From contig BNVA01000130.1 in assembly GCA_025997755.1 (NCBI GenBank), positions 1 to 5,181 of the forward strand: DNA of 5,181 nt, read 5' to 3'. The notes beneath the pieces were generated by a model. That model had not been told where the DNA came from. It searched no databases and saw nothing but the letters and a program-made list of their open reading frames with translations. Positions 1-5,181 of this stretch are shown here, in pieces. Both the position numbers and the translations under genes were made by a program. Every line of letters begins with the position of its first letter. The first letter of the stretch is position 1. Source of the DNA: Spirochaetia bacterium. GTDB taxonomy: Bacteria > Spirochaetota > Spirochaetia > Treponematales > Breznakiellaceae.

Positions 1-270
1 CTTGCTCCTGTCAAATCTGGCCAATTAAAGAAAGACGCCCAAACAATGCAGCGCCGCGGCAAAGACATGGCTAAACTGCGGGAAGTTATCGATCTTATAA
101 CAGCGGAACAACCCCTGCCTCCCCGCTGCCGGAACCATGGGCTGCATGGTAACTGGGTGGGAAAATCCGAATGTCATATTCAGGGTGACTGGGTATTGAT
201 TTACCGCATTGACTCGGCGTCTAAAACCGTTGTCTTCCACCGCACCGGAACCCACTCCGATCTGTTCTAA
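1..270 (+). CDS. yafQ: YafQ-family type II toxin (mRNA interferase), 5' end outside window
   Basis: Ribosome-dependent mRNA endonuclease of the RelE/ParE superfamily, the toxin half of a DinJ-YafQ-type pair acting in the cytoplasm. The frame is open from base 1 (LAPVKSGQLKKD...), and family members usually begin M-L-x-P-V, so the true start is probably the codon just left of the window; the internal ATG at 46 would remove the first beta strand. Visible family signatures are RRGKDMAKL, then ECHIQGDWVLIYRID, and the C-terminal RTGTHSDLF. These supply the His, Asp-Trp, Arg, His and terminal Phe known as functional in E. coli YafQ (His63, Asp67, Arg83, His87, Phe91). The stretch between the DW and RTGTH motifs is about two residues longer than in E. 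coli. The antitoxin is expected immediately upstream and is not visible. The gene converges on the BMP operon with a 32-bp gap. Family call is firm; activity is inferred. Confidence 0.88.
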   Translation, partial: LAPVKSGQLKKDAQTMQRRGKDMAKLREVIDLITAEQPLPPRCRNHGLHGNWVGKSECHIQGDWVLIYRIDSASKTVVFHRTGTHSDLF

Positions 271-302
271 CTGAATAGTTCTTAACTCCTCACCCCTCAT
301 TC

Positions 303-1424
303 TCATTCCTCCACCACCGTCCGGTAATACCAGTGCATATCACCGAAGATTTCTTCGTCCGAAAGTGTCTCCCCCTCCTTGCCGACAAAGCCGCCATCGT
401 TGGTTTCCATTACGCCGTCAAACACGTTAAAAACGCCGCTGGTAATCCGTTCCCGTTCCACCGCCACATACCAGGCGCTGTAGGGCGCTGCAAGGCCGGC
501 CGTCACAGGAGTGATGTCCACCATGCCGTCCGACAGGGAACCCAAGTAAGGGGCGGTGGTAAAAGTTCCGTCCATAACGGAACGCACCAGGCGGGTATAG
601 TACACTTCCCAGCGGTAAATCACCGAAGTAAGAACCGCTTCCGGGGCATCAAGGCTCATATCGGCGTTATACCCCACACCCCATACACCGGCTTCCTTTG
701 CCGCCTTCTGCGGGGCAGAAGAATTGCTGTGCTGAGTGATGACGTCGCAGCCGGCGGCTATAAGGGCGCGGGCAGCCACGGTTTCGCCCATAGGATCGAA
801 CCAGTTGTATGTAATGCGCACAAAGATACGTGCATCGGGATTTACCTTCTCCACCCCAATGGCAAAGGCATTGATTCCGCCGCTTACTTCACTGTTGTCC
901 TTTCCCATTGCCGCCACATAGCCGATTTTACCCGTGCGGGTTTTAAGCCCCGCCGCGATACCGCTCAAATACCGGGCATGGTAATACCGGGCGAAATAGT
1001 TGGTAAAATTGGTTTTGTTGTATTTAGTGCCCGTGGCGTTGGCAAAAATCACTCCATGGAATTCGGCTGCGAGCTCCTCGCAGGGATCCATAACGCCCCA
1101 ACTGGTGGCTATGATGATTTTCGCCCCGTCCCGGATGCAGTCCCTGACCACGCTTTTCATTACTTCCGGCTCCCCGTCGGAAATATTGAACCGGTGGAGA
1201 ATTTGATCTTCCCGAAGTCCCAATTCCCGCCGCATAACTTCTATTCCCTCGTAATGGGAATCATCCCAGACGCTGCTCCCGTCGACCCGGTTTGTGTAGA
1301 TAACCCCTATCTTTATCTGTTCCCTGTCCAAGGGTTCACCTGGCCGCCATGCTTTCCCTTCCCTTTTTGAACAGCCTGCCAAACCCAACACTACAAGCAG
1401 TATTGAAAAAATAGTTTTTCTCAA
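303..1424 (-). CDS. BMP-family (PnrA/TmpC-like) substrate-binding lipoprotein, downstream copy
   Basis: 373-residue predicted lipoprotein. A short basic N-terminus and hydrophobic stretch end in the lipobox LAGC, with Cys18 as the lipidated residue. Mature residues about 36-345 match the Bmp domain: first strand IKIGVIYTN, a DGSSVWDDSHYEGI ligand-loop region (48-61) resembling the D-x-S-F-N...Y-G signature of the family, KIIIATSW, and the core KIGYVAAMGKDNSEV...VEKVNPDA (166-198). Known relatives (Treponema pallidum PnrA) bind purine nucleosides for an ABC importer; no permease or ATPase gene lies in the window, so the ligand here is unknown. The start is TTG at 1424, overlapping the upstream gene's stop as TTGA. 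Only a weak GGTGG lies ahead of it, so translational coupling is likely. The first 17 residues form a good signal peptide, which supports this start. It is a paralogue of the preceding gene. Confidence 0.9.
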   Translation of the reverse strand: MRKTIFSILLVVLGLAGCSKREGKAWRPGEPLDREQIKIGVIYTNRVDGSSVWDDSHYEGIEVMRRELGLREDQILHRFNISDGEPEVMKSVVRDCIRDGAKIIIATSWGVMDPCEELAAEFHGVIFANATGTKYNKTNFTNYFARYYHARYLSGIAAGLKTRTGKIGYVAAMGKDNSEVSGGINAFAIGVEKVNPDARIFVRITYNWFDPMGETVAARALIAAGCDVITQHSNSSAPQKAAKEAGVWGVGYNADMSLDAPEAVLTSVIYRWEVYYTRLVRSVMDGTFTTAPYLGSLSDGMVDITPVTAGLAAPYSAWYVAVERERITSGVFNVFDGVMETNDGGFVGKEGETLSDEEIFGDMHWYYRTVVEE

Positions 1425-2557
1425 GGTTCTACCACCGTCCTGTAGTACCAGTTTATCCCGCCTAGAATTTCGCTGTCTGCAAGGCGTTTCCCCGCCTCGC
1501 CTATACGGCGGCGAGGTATATCGTTGGTTTCCAAAACTCCTTCAAACACGTCGAATATCCCTGTTACCATACGCTCCCGTTCCGCCATAATGATCTCTTC
1601 CGTGCCCGGCGCGGCGATAGCGGAAAGGGGGCTTATGTCCACCATACCGTCCGAAAGACCGCCAAGATACGGTTCCGCGCTAAAGCTGCCGTCCAGGAGA
1701 CTCCGCACCAGCGCGGTATAGTAGATGCCCCAGTTCCAGAGCACCGAGGTGATCACCGCCTCCGGCGCGTCGAGACCCATATCGGTATTGTAGCCTATTC
1801 CCCATACCCTGGACGCAGCCGCTTCAACCTGAGGATTGGAGGTATCGCAGTGCTGGGCTATCACATCGCAGCCCGCCGCAATCAGGCTTCGGGCGGCGTT
1901 CATCTCTTCCATAGGATCAAACCAACTGTAGGTAACCCGAACAAATATGCGGGCGTCTGGATTCACCTTTTCCACGCCCAGGGCAAAGGCGTTTATCCCG
2001 CCGCTTACTTCGCTGCTGTCCTTGCCCATTGCCGCCACATAGCCGATTTTGTTTGTCCGTGTTTTAAGCCCCGCGGCAATGCCGCTTAAATACCTTGCCT
2101 GGTAAATGCGCCCGAAGTAGTTGGTAAAATTGCTTCCGTTACTTTTGTAGCCCGATGCATGGGCAAAAATAACTGTGGGGAATTCCGCCGCCAACTTTTC
2201 GCAAGTCTCCATAAAACCCCAGCTCGTGGCAATAATAACCTGCGCACCTGCGGCAATGCAGTCCCGCATGGCGCTTTCAGCCTGCGCTTGATCGGCGTCG
2301 TCGATATTGATCTTGCGGATAATCTGGTCTTCGCCTAGTCCCAGTTCCCGCCGCATCATTACTATCCCCTGTTCATGGGCGTAGGCGTAACCGCTATTTT
2401 CCTCAAGGGGATTGGAAACATGGATAACCCCCACTTTAAGTTTTTCCTTGTCCATGGGCATACCGGGTTTCCATTGGACTTCCTTTTTTGTACAGCCTGA
2501 AAAAAGAAGACCTGCAATGGCGGCTAACACCAACATTTTTTTAATCACAGCTTCCAT
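1421..2557 (-). CDS. BMP-family (PnrA/TmpC-like) substrate-binding lipoprotein, upstream copy
   Basis: 378-residue predicted lipoprotein when started at ATG 2557. The signal peptide has two Lys (IKK), a hydrophobic run and the lipobox FSGC with Cys22. The rest is one Bmp domain: KVGVIHVS, QVIIATSW, then KIGYVAAMGKDSSEV...VEKVNPDA. In a 75-residue core it matches the downstream paralogue at 66 positions (hand count), yet the first ligand loop differs (NPLEENSGYAYAHEQGI), suggesting a different or relaxed ligand. The frame stays open 62 codons further upstream, to 2743, but that extension runs through the 62-bp repeat, places the signal peptide internally and looks non-coding. GTG 2548 and ATG 2536 are alternative starts; ATG 2536 would lose the basic n-region. 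No clear Shine-Dalgarno precedes 2557. It is the first gene of a two-gene operon divergent from the 7TM-LuxR gene. Confidence 0.88.
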   Translation of the reverse strand: MEAVIKKMLVLAAIAGLLFSGCTKKEVQWKPGMPMDKEKLKVGVIHVSNPLEENSGYAYAHEQGIVMMRRELGLGEDQIIRKINIDDADQAQAESAMRDCIAAGAQVIIATSWGFMETCEKLAAEFPTVIFAHASGYKSNGSNFTNYFGRIYQARYLSGIAAGLKTRTNKIGYVAAMGKDSSEVSGGINAFALGVEKVNPDARIFVRVTYSWFDPMEEMNAARSLIAAGCDVIAQHCDTSNPQVEAAASRVWGIGYNTDMGLDAPEAVITSVLWNWGIYYTALVRSLLDGSFSAEPYLGGLSDGMVDISPLSAIAAPGTEEIIMAERERMVTGIFDVFEGVLETNDIPRRRIGEAGKRLADSEILGGINWYYRTVVEP

Positions 2558-2565
2558 TTTGCTAT

Positions 2566-2594
2566 AGTGTAACCGTAGAAGGGGTAGTTTTCGA
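2566..2594 (-). promoter_or_regulatory. Possible sigma-70-type promoter of the BMP operon
   Basis: On the minus strand TCGAAA (2594-2589) and TACACT (2571-2566) are separated by 17 bp; each matches the consensus at four of six positions. Transcription would begin within a few bases of ATG 2557, giving a nearly leaderless mRNA, which fits the lack of a Shine-Dalgarno there. The match is weak, as expected for an activator-dependent promoter, and may be chance. Confidence 0.3.
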
Positions 2595-2611
2595 CCTAGA
2601 GCGCACCCTAA

Positions 2612-2673
2612 TTCGTTCACATAACAGGAAAATTCGTACCTATGGTATACACTAGTGTATGAATTTGTATACA
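2612..2673. repeat. Direct repeat copy 1 (62 bp), upstream of the BMP operon
   Basis: Begins TTCGTTCACATAACAGG and ends GAATTTGTATACA. It matches the copy at 3306-3366 at every position except one extra T at about 2641. It contains the 14-bp perfect palindrome ATACACTAGTGTAT (2647-2660), enclosed by a wider imperfect inverted repeat, AATTCGTAC (2631-2639) and GTATGAATT (2657-2665). The palindrome centre is about 96 bp upstream of the BMP start at 2557. It may be an operator, a recombination site or a duplicated target; see the findings. Confidence 0.93.
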
Positions 2674-2754
2674 TATCGATGCCATTACGCCTCTGTTTTT
2701 CGGATAAAATCAGGAGGAACGGCGGCGCGGCCGTGAGCGGCATGAGGCAGGGTT

Positions 2755-2823
2755 GTGGCTTATATCCTGGATGCCTGCGCCCTCATCGCCCTGCTGAATA
2801 CCGCTTCAGGAGTGAAAACTTGA
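2755..2823 (+). pseudogene. Truncated VapC-type PIN-domain toxin, N-terminal remnant
   Basis: A GTG at 2755 opens a 22-residue frame ending at TGA 2821-2823. It contains AYILDACALIALLN, which matches the first beta strand and helix of PIN-domain ribonucleases, including the first catalytic Asp of the VapC active site (D-x-C/S-x-L/I). GAGG at 2744-2747 lies seven bases before the GTG, a good Shine-Dalgarno spacing. Full VapC proteins are about 120-140 residues, so more than 80% is missing. Homology stops just before the CGCAAAG-type inverted repeat that borders the GxxExxY gene, and no remaining PIN sequence is seen on the far side. The 80 bp upstream (2674-2754) is GC-rich and could hold the tail of the cognate antitoxin, but I could not recognise one. 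Identification rests on a short motif, so it is moderately sure. Confidence 0.6.
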
Positions 2824-2858
2824 AAAAGAGATCACGCCAAGCCGCAAAGAGCGCAAAG
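2823..2858 (+). repeat. Left inverted array of CGCAAAG-type units
   Basis: Reads CACGCCAAG, CCGCAAAG, A, GCGCAAAG toward the GxxExxY gene, ending at that gene's stop codon. It is the imperfect inverse of the array at 3264-3307. From experience such CGCAAAG-type repeats are frequent companions of GxxExxY genes in many bacteria; the sequence itself shows only the paired, inward-reading arrays. Confidence 0.7.
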
Positions 2859-3242
2859 TTATTCCCCTAAGCCGTTTACTATTCTTTCAATTCCCTCTTT
2901 CATATAAGGTGCTCCAAAATTCAATAATAGACCAACTTTTTTTCCACTGAGCCTCAAATATGTCAATAATTGTTTTGAATAAACACGATTCAACCGTTCT
3001 ACTGATTTTAATTCGATGATAACTTTATTTTCAACGATAATATCAGCACGAAAACCCTCGTCAAAATGAAAATCATCAAATATTATAGGGATTTTTACCT
3101 GTCGTTCAACTTTTAAGCCCTTATCTGTTAGTAATTTTGATAATATTGCTTCATAAACTGATTCAAGCAAACCGGAGCCTATTCGTTTATGTAAATTTAC
3201 AGCTACATCAACAATAATTTTCGCTATATCATTTTCATTCAT
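2859..3242 (-). CDS. GxxExxY protein (PD-(D/E)XK nuclease-like superfamily)
   Basis: 127 residues from ATG 3242, which gives the usual family opening (MNENDIAKIIVDVAV). The defining GLLESVY (GxxExxY) motif follows at about residues 24-30, then FRADIIVENKVIIELKSVE at about 66-84, containing the D...E-x-K pattern of PD-(D/E)XK nuclease folds, and the typical end KQLLTYLRLSGKKVGLLLNFGA. The biological role of this family is not established. Starts at ATG 3260 and GTG 3314 are open in frame, but the latter would translate the CGCAAAG array into a SRKDAKTQRR-like prefix and begin inside the direct repeat, so it is probably spurious. No convincing Shine-Dalgarno precedes any of the three. The gene is much richer in AT than its neighbours (a hand-counted 60-bp line gives about 33% GC versus 50% in the regulator gene), suggesting horizontal acquisition. 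Confidence 0.9.
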   Translation of the reverse strand: MNENDIAKIIVDVAVNLHKRIGSGLLESVYEAILSKLLTDKGLKVERQVKIPIIFDDFHFDEGFRADIIVENKVIIELKSVERLNRVYSKQLLTYLRLSGKKVGLLLNFGAPYMKEGIERIVNGLGE

Positions 3243-3263
3243 CACTATTTTTATCGTCATTAT

Positions 3264-3307
3264 CTTTGCTCTTCTTTGCGTCTTCGCGTCTTTGCGTGAG
3301 ATTTTTT
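3264..3307 (-). repeat. Right inverted array of CGCAAAG-type units
   Basis: On the minus strand, reading toward the gene, it holds CACGCAAAG, ACGCGAAG, ACGCAAAG and AAGAGCAAAG: an 8-bp unit repeated with small changes. It pairs as an imperfect inverted repeat with 2823-2858. Its outer edge abuts the second direct-repeat copy (2-bp overlap). When translated it gives the RKDAKTQRR-like string often mis-annotated at the front of GxxExxY proteins. Confidence 0.72.
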
Positions 3308-3366
3308 CGTTCACATAACAGGAAAATTCGTACCATGGTATACACTAGTGTATGAATTTGTATACA
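3306..3366. repeat. Direct repeat copy 2 (61 bp), upstream of the 7TM-LuxR gene
   Basis: Same orientation as copy 1, lacking one T. The palindrome ATACACTAGTGTAT sits at 3340-3353, and the outer half-sites AATTCGTAC and GTATGAATT at 3325-3333 and 3350-3358. A further 10-bp palindrome, TACCATGGTA (3331-3340), is intact in this copy and broken by the extra T in copy 1. The 14-bp palindrome is centred about 66 bp upstream of the predicted transcription start, a usual place for a class I activator site. Confidence 0.93.
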
Positions 3367-3377
3367 AAAGCCTTTGC

Positions 3378-3406
3378 TTGATACAAAATATCTTTTCAGA
3401 TAGAAT
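3378..3406 (+). promoter_or_regulatory. Sigma-70-type promoter of the 7TM-LuxR gene
   Basis: TTGATA (3378-3383) and TAGAAT (3401-3406) each match the consensus at five of six positions and are separated by exactly 17 bp. Transcription would start near 3413, leaving a 5' leader of about 13 nt. It lies just downstream of the direct repeat. Confidence 0.75.
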
Positions 3407-3417
3407 GTCCCATAGTT

Positions 3418-3422
3418 AAGGA
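3418..3422 (+). promoter_or_regulatory. Ribosome binding site (AAGGA) deciding the start at 3426
   Basis: AAGGA ends three bases before ATG 3426, within AAGGAAAG. Spacing is short, but no better ATG with an upstream purine tract exists, and the following MKKT... signal peptide confirms this start. Confidence 0.6.
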
Positions 3423-3425
3423 AAG

Positions 3426-4988
3426 ATGAAAAAAACTCTTTGTATCGTTGTTTTCCTCATTTTTTTACTTTCGCTCAGTGTAGCGGCGGCGGAGCCGTCA
3501 TTTTATGTTAATCTGCAAGACTACCCGCTATATCTCAAGGCGGGTTTTGACGCGGCACCGGACTTGCGCCATCCAAACGGAGTTTCCAACGTAAAGGACG
3601 GCTCCTGGCTGGAATTCACGAATTGGAGCAATGTCATTATCAGCAAGCTGAAGCTGCCGGAACTCTCCGCCAAACAGCCAAAGCGGGCTTTTCTTTCGCC
3701 CTTTGGAAGACATGAGCAGGAATGGACTATCGCCATCCCCTTTACAATGAAAACGCAGCCGCCGCTTTTTCCGGGACTCTACATGGCAGCTGTAGGCGAC
3801 AACTGGGAGATTTACCTTAACGGGACTTTGATTCGCATAGAAATGCACCTGAACGACAAGGGCCGTATACGCCAACATCATTCCGAGCGGGATGTGTTTT
3901 TCCCCATAGATCGCGCCCTGTTTCGTACCGGGGAAAATCTGCTTACCTTCCGCATTGTGGGCGACCCCACGGATCAGACTATCGGCTTTCAGTATTCCGC
4001 ACCCTATTATCTGGCGGATTATGAGTATATAAACTACAAAAACCGCGAGACGGTGGAAATGCTTCTTATCGGGGTGTTTATACTGACCGGTATCTACCAC
4101 TTCCTGATTTTCGTCGTTAACCGGAAAACCCGGCACAATGTCTTCTGCGGCGCGTTTTCCCTGTTTATGGGTTTGTATTTCCTATTCCGTACCCACGGGA
4201 TTTACCATCTCATCCCCGATACCTGGATCGTGGTCAAGCTGGAATTCTTTTTCATCTTCCTGGTCATACCGGTCCTGGGCGCGTATTCTGAATTGCTCTG
4301 TCTGGGACGCATTCAGCTGGTAACCAAGATATACTCTAGTCTTTTCACATTTATGGCAGTATCCCAGCTTTTCTTTGTCCATTCCTACGGGAGCGACGTC
4401 CTGATTGTCTGGCAGCTCTTGGGCATCCCGGCGCTGCTGTGGATTTTTTTTCATAATATACTGCTGCCCTTTGTGCGGGAAATCAAAACAGGTAGAAAAT
4501 TTGGCGATGCCTTATTGAACAGTTATCCGGGAAACCTCCTTTTGGGGACAAGTTTTTTTATATTCTGTGCCGTCGCCGATACTATCAATTCTTTGTTCCT
4601 GCATTATCCAAAACAGTTTAGCCATTTTGCCCTGTGCATCTTTGTATTGGCAACGGCGGTCATGCTGACGCGTCTTTACGGCAGGCTGAACCGGGAACTT
4701 GCGGAAAAAAGCGCGTTACTGGAAAACACCGAAACCCCGGAGGCGGCGAGGGAAGCGGTATTCAGTGCCCACGGCTTGACGGAGCGGGAGAAGGAAGTAG
4801 CCCGTCTGATAGTTGAAGGGCTTTCAAATACAGGGATAGCCGGGCGGCTTTTTGTTACCGAAAGCTCCGTTGGTTTTCATATTACCAACATCTACCGGAA
4901 GTTTGCTATTGAGGGAAAGAACAACGGACGGGCAGCGTTTCTGTCAGAGGTCCTTTCGGTCTCTAAGAGCACGAACCAGTATTGGTAG
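3426..4988 (+). CDS. Membrane-bound 7TMR-DISM-type regulator with C-terminal LuxR HTH
   Basis: 520-residue one-component sensor and transcription factor. A signal peptide (MKKT..., likely cleaved after AAA at residue 22) leads to an extracytoplasmic region (23-207) with a beta-sandwich look (GLYMAAVGDNWEIYLNG...RTGENLLTFRIVG), like the 7TMR-DISM extracellular domains that bind small ligands. Seven hydrophobic segments follow at about 208-231, 238-254, 265-289, 300-318, 324-350, 369-392 and 399-417. A short charged linker (418-448) connects to a LuxR/GerE HTH at 449-511, with LTEREKEVARLIVEGLSN, the scaffold IAGRLFVTESSV and recognition helix FHITNIYRK. There is no kinase, cyclase or receiver domain, so ligand binding outside is probably coupled directly to DNA binding at the membrane. 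It has its own promoter, is divergent from the BMP operon, and shares the palindromic repeat upstream. Its last 45 nt overlap argG on the other strand. Architecture is clear; ligand and targets are inferred. Confidence 0.88.
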   Translation: MKKTLCIVVFLIFLLSLSVAAAEPSFYVNLQDYPLYLKAGFDAAPDLRHPNGVSNVKDGSWLEFTNWSNVIISKLKLPELSAKQPKRAFLSPFGRHEQEWTIAIPFTMKTQPPLFPGLYMAAVGDNWEIYLNGTLIRIEMHLNDKGRIRQHHSERDVFFPIDRALFRTGENLLTFRIVGDPTDQTIGFQYSAPYYLADYEYINYKNRETVEMLLIGVFILTGIYHFLIFVVNRKTRHNVFCGAFSLFMGLYFLFRTHGIYHLIPDTWIVVKLEFFFIFLVIPVLGAYSELLCLGRIQLVTKIYSSLFTFMAVSQLFFVHSYGSDVLIVWQLLGIPALLWIFFHNILLPFVREIKTGRKFGDALLNSYPGNLLLGTSFFIFCAVADTINSLFLHYPKQFSHFALCIFVLATAVMLTRLYGRLNRELAEKSALLENTETPEAAREAVFSAHGLTEREKEVARLIVEGLSNTGIAGRLFVTESSVGFHITNIYRKFAIEGKNNGRAAFLSEVLSVSKSTNQYW

Positions 4989-5181
4989 TCCGTATAGGCG
5001 GATAAAGCCCTTTGCGTCTGCGTGGTTGTAAAGTTCTCCGGTGGTAAAGCTGGCAATATCGGCATTGTAAAGCGAATACGGCGATGTAACTCCGGCTGTG
5101 TTTATGCTGCCCTTGTAGAGTTTTATGCGGACTTTGCCTGTAACGGTTTCCTGTGTTGAATCGACGAAAGTTTTTAGCGCC
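4944..5181 (-). CDS. argG: Argininosuccinate synthase, C-terminal part (5' end outside window)
   Basis: Catalyses ATP-dependent condensation of citrulline and aspartate to argininosuccinate in cytoplasmic arginine synthesis. The 78 visible residues carry family C-terminal signatures: FVDSTQETVTGKVRIKLYKG, SPYSLYNADIASF, then YNHADAKGFIRLYGLP and a final VRAL, followed by RDRKDL and TGA at 4946-4944. Substrate- and ATP-binding parts lie beyond the right edge. SPYSLYN and GFIRLYGLP match the family tail closely, so identification is firm despite the truncation. The stop codon lies inside the end of the 7TM-LuxR gene, giving a 45-bp tail-to-tail overlap. No hairpin terminator is evident for either gene. 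Confidence 0.88.
   Translation of the reverse strand, partial: ALKTFVDSTQETVTGKVRIKLYKGSINTAGVTSPYSLYNADIASFTTGELYNHADAKGFIRLYGLPILVRALRDRKDL

Noticed and set aside
271..302. Terminator between the convergent yafQ and BMP genes
   Set aside because: The 32-bp gap shows no stem-loop with a T run on either strand.
25..306. Minus-strand frame of 93 codons starting with ATGA overlap at the BMP stop and preceded by GGAGGA
   Set aside because: It is fully antisense to the well-supported yafQ coding region and has no recognisable domain; the purine tract is part of the codons for the terminal Glu residues.
333..1370. Long plus-strand frame of 345 codons opposite the downstream BMP gene
   Set aside because: Antisense shadow of a clear lipoprotein gene; composition (many His, Arg, Pro, Gly) is typical of a reverse-strand artefact.
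2558..2743. 62-codon N-terminal extension of the upstream BMP lipoprotein
   Set aside because: It would translate through the direct repeat and put the signal peptide and lipobox in the middle of the protein.
2655..2870. Plus-strand frame of 71 codons between the repeats
   Set aside because: It starts inside the direct repeat, runs out of frame over the PIN remnant and ends in the CGCAAAG array; no family resemblance.
2612..3366. Integron cassette with attC sites, as known in Treponema denticola
   Set aside because: The repeat length is similar, but I found no RYYYAAC or GTTRRRY boxes at its ends on either strand, and no integrase is present.
3528..4136. Minus-strand frame of 202 codons opposite the regulator gene
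   Set aside because: Antisense shadow of the extracytoplasmic domain region; no homology seen.

Overview
The window looks like a spirochaete chromosome, most likely a host- or termite-gut-associated Treponema. This is inferred from tandem BMP/PnrA-type lipoproteins next to a 7TMR-DISM membrane regulator with a LuxR-type output, from accessory toxin genes, and from roughly 50% GC in core genes. No marker here fixes the genus.

Layout, left to right. (1) A YafQ-family toxin gene on the plus strand, cut by the left edge. (2) Two paralogous lipoproteins of the basic membrane protein (BMP) family on the minus strand, overlapping by 4 nt (TTGA), so one operon with the downstream gene starting at TTG. 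(3) An accessory patch at about 2612-3366, bounded by two near-identical copies (62 and 61 bp) of a direct repeat that contains a 14-bp perfect palindrome. Inside it lie a truncated PIN/VapC toxin start and an AT-rich GxxExxY gene flanked by inverted arrays of CGCAAAG-type units. (4) A plus-strand gene for a membrane-bound one-component regulator: signal peptide, extracytoplasmic beta-rich domain, seven membrane helices and a C-terminal LuxR HTH. It has a strong sigma-70-type promoter. (5) The 3' end of argG (argininosuccinate synthase) on the minus strand, whose last 45 nt lie antisense inside the end of the regulator gene and which runs off the right edge.

Working model (inference). The BMP lipoproteins capture a small ligand, probably nucleoside-like, in the periplasm. 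The 7TM-LuxR protein senses it directly or through a BMP protein. The palindromic repeat found upstream of both divergent transcription units may be the shared operator. Removing one repeat copy plus the intervening DNA (694 bp) would leave a single divergent intergenic region of about 175 bp between the BMP operon and the regulator. The accessory patch therefore looks like a later insertion that split one control region in two and duplicated its operator.
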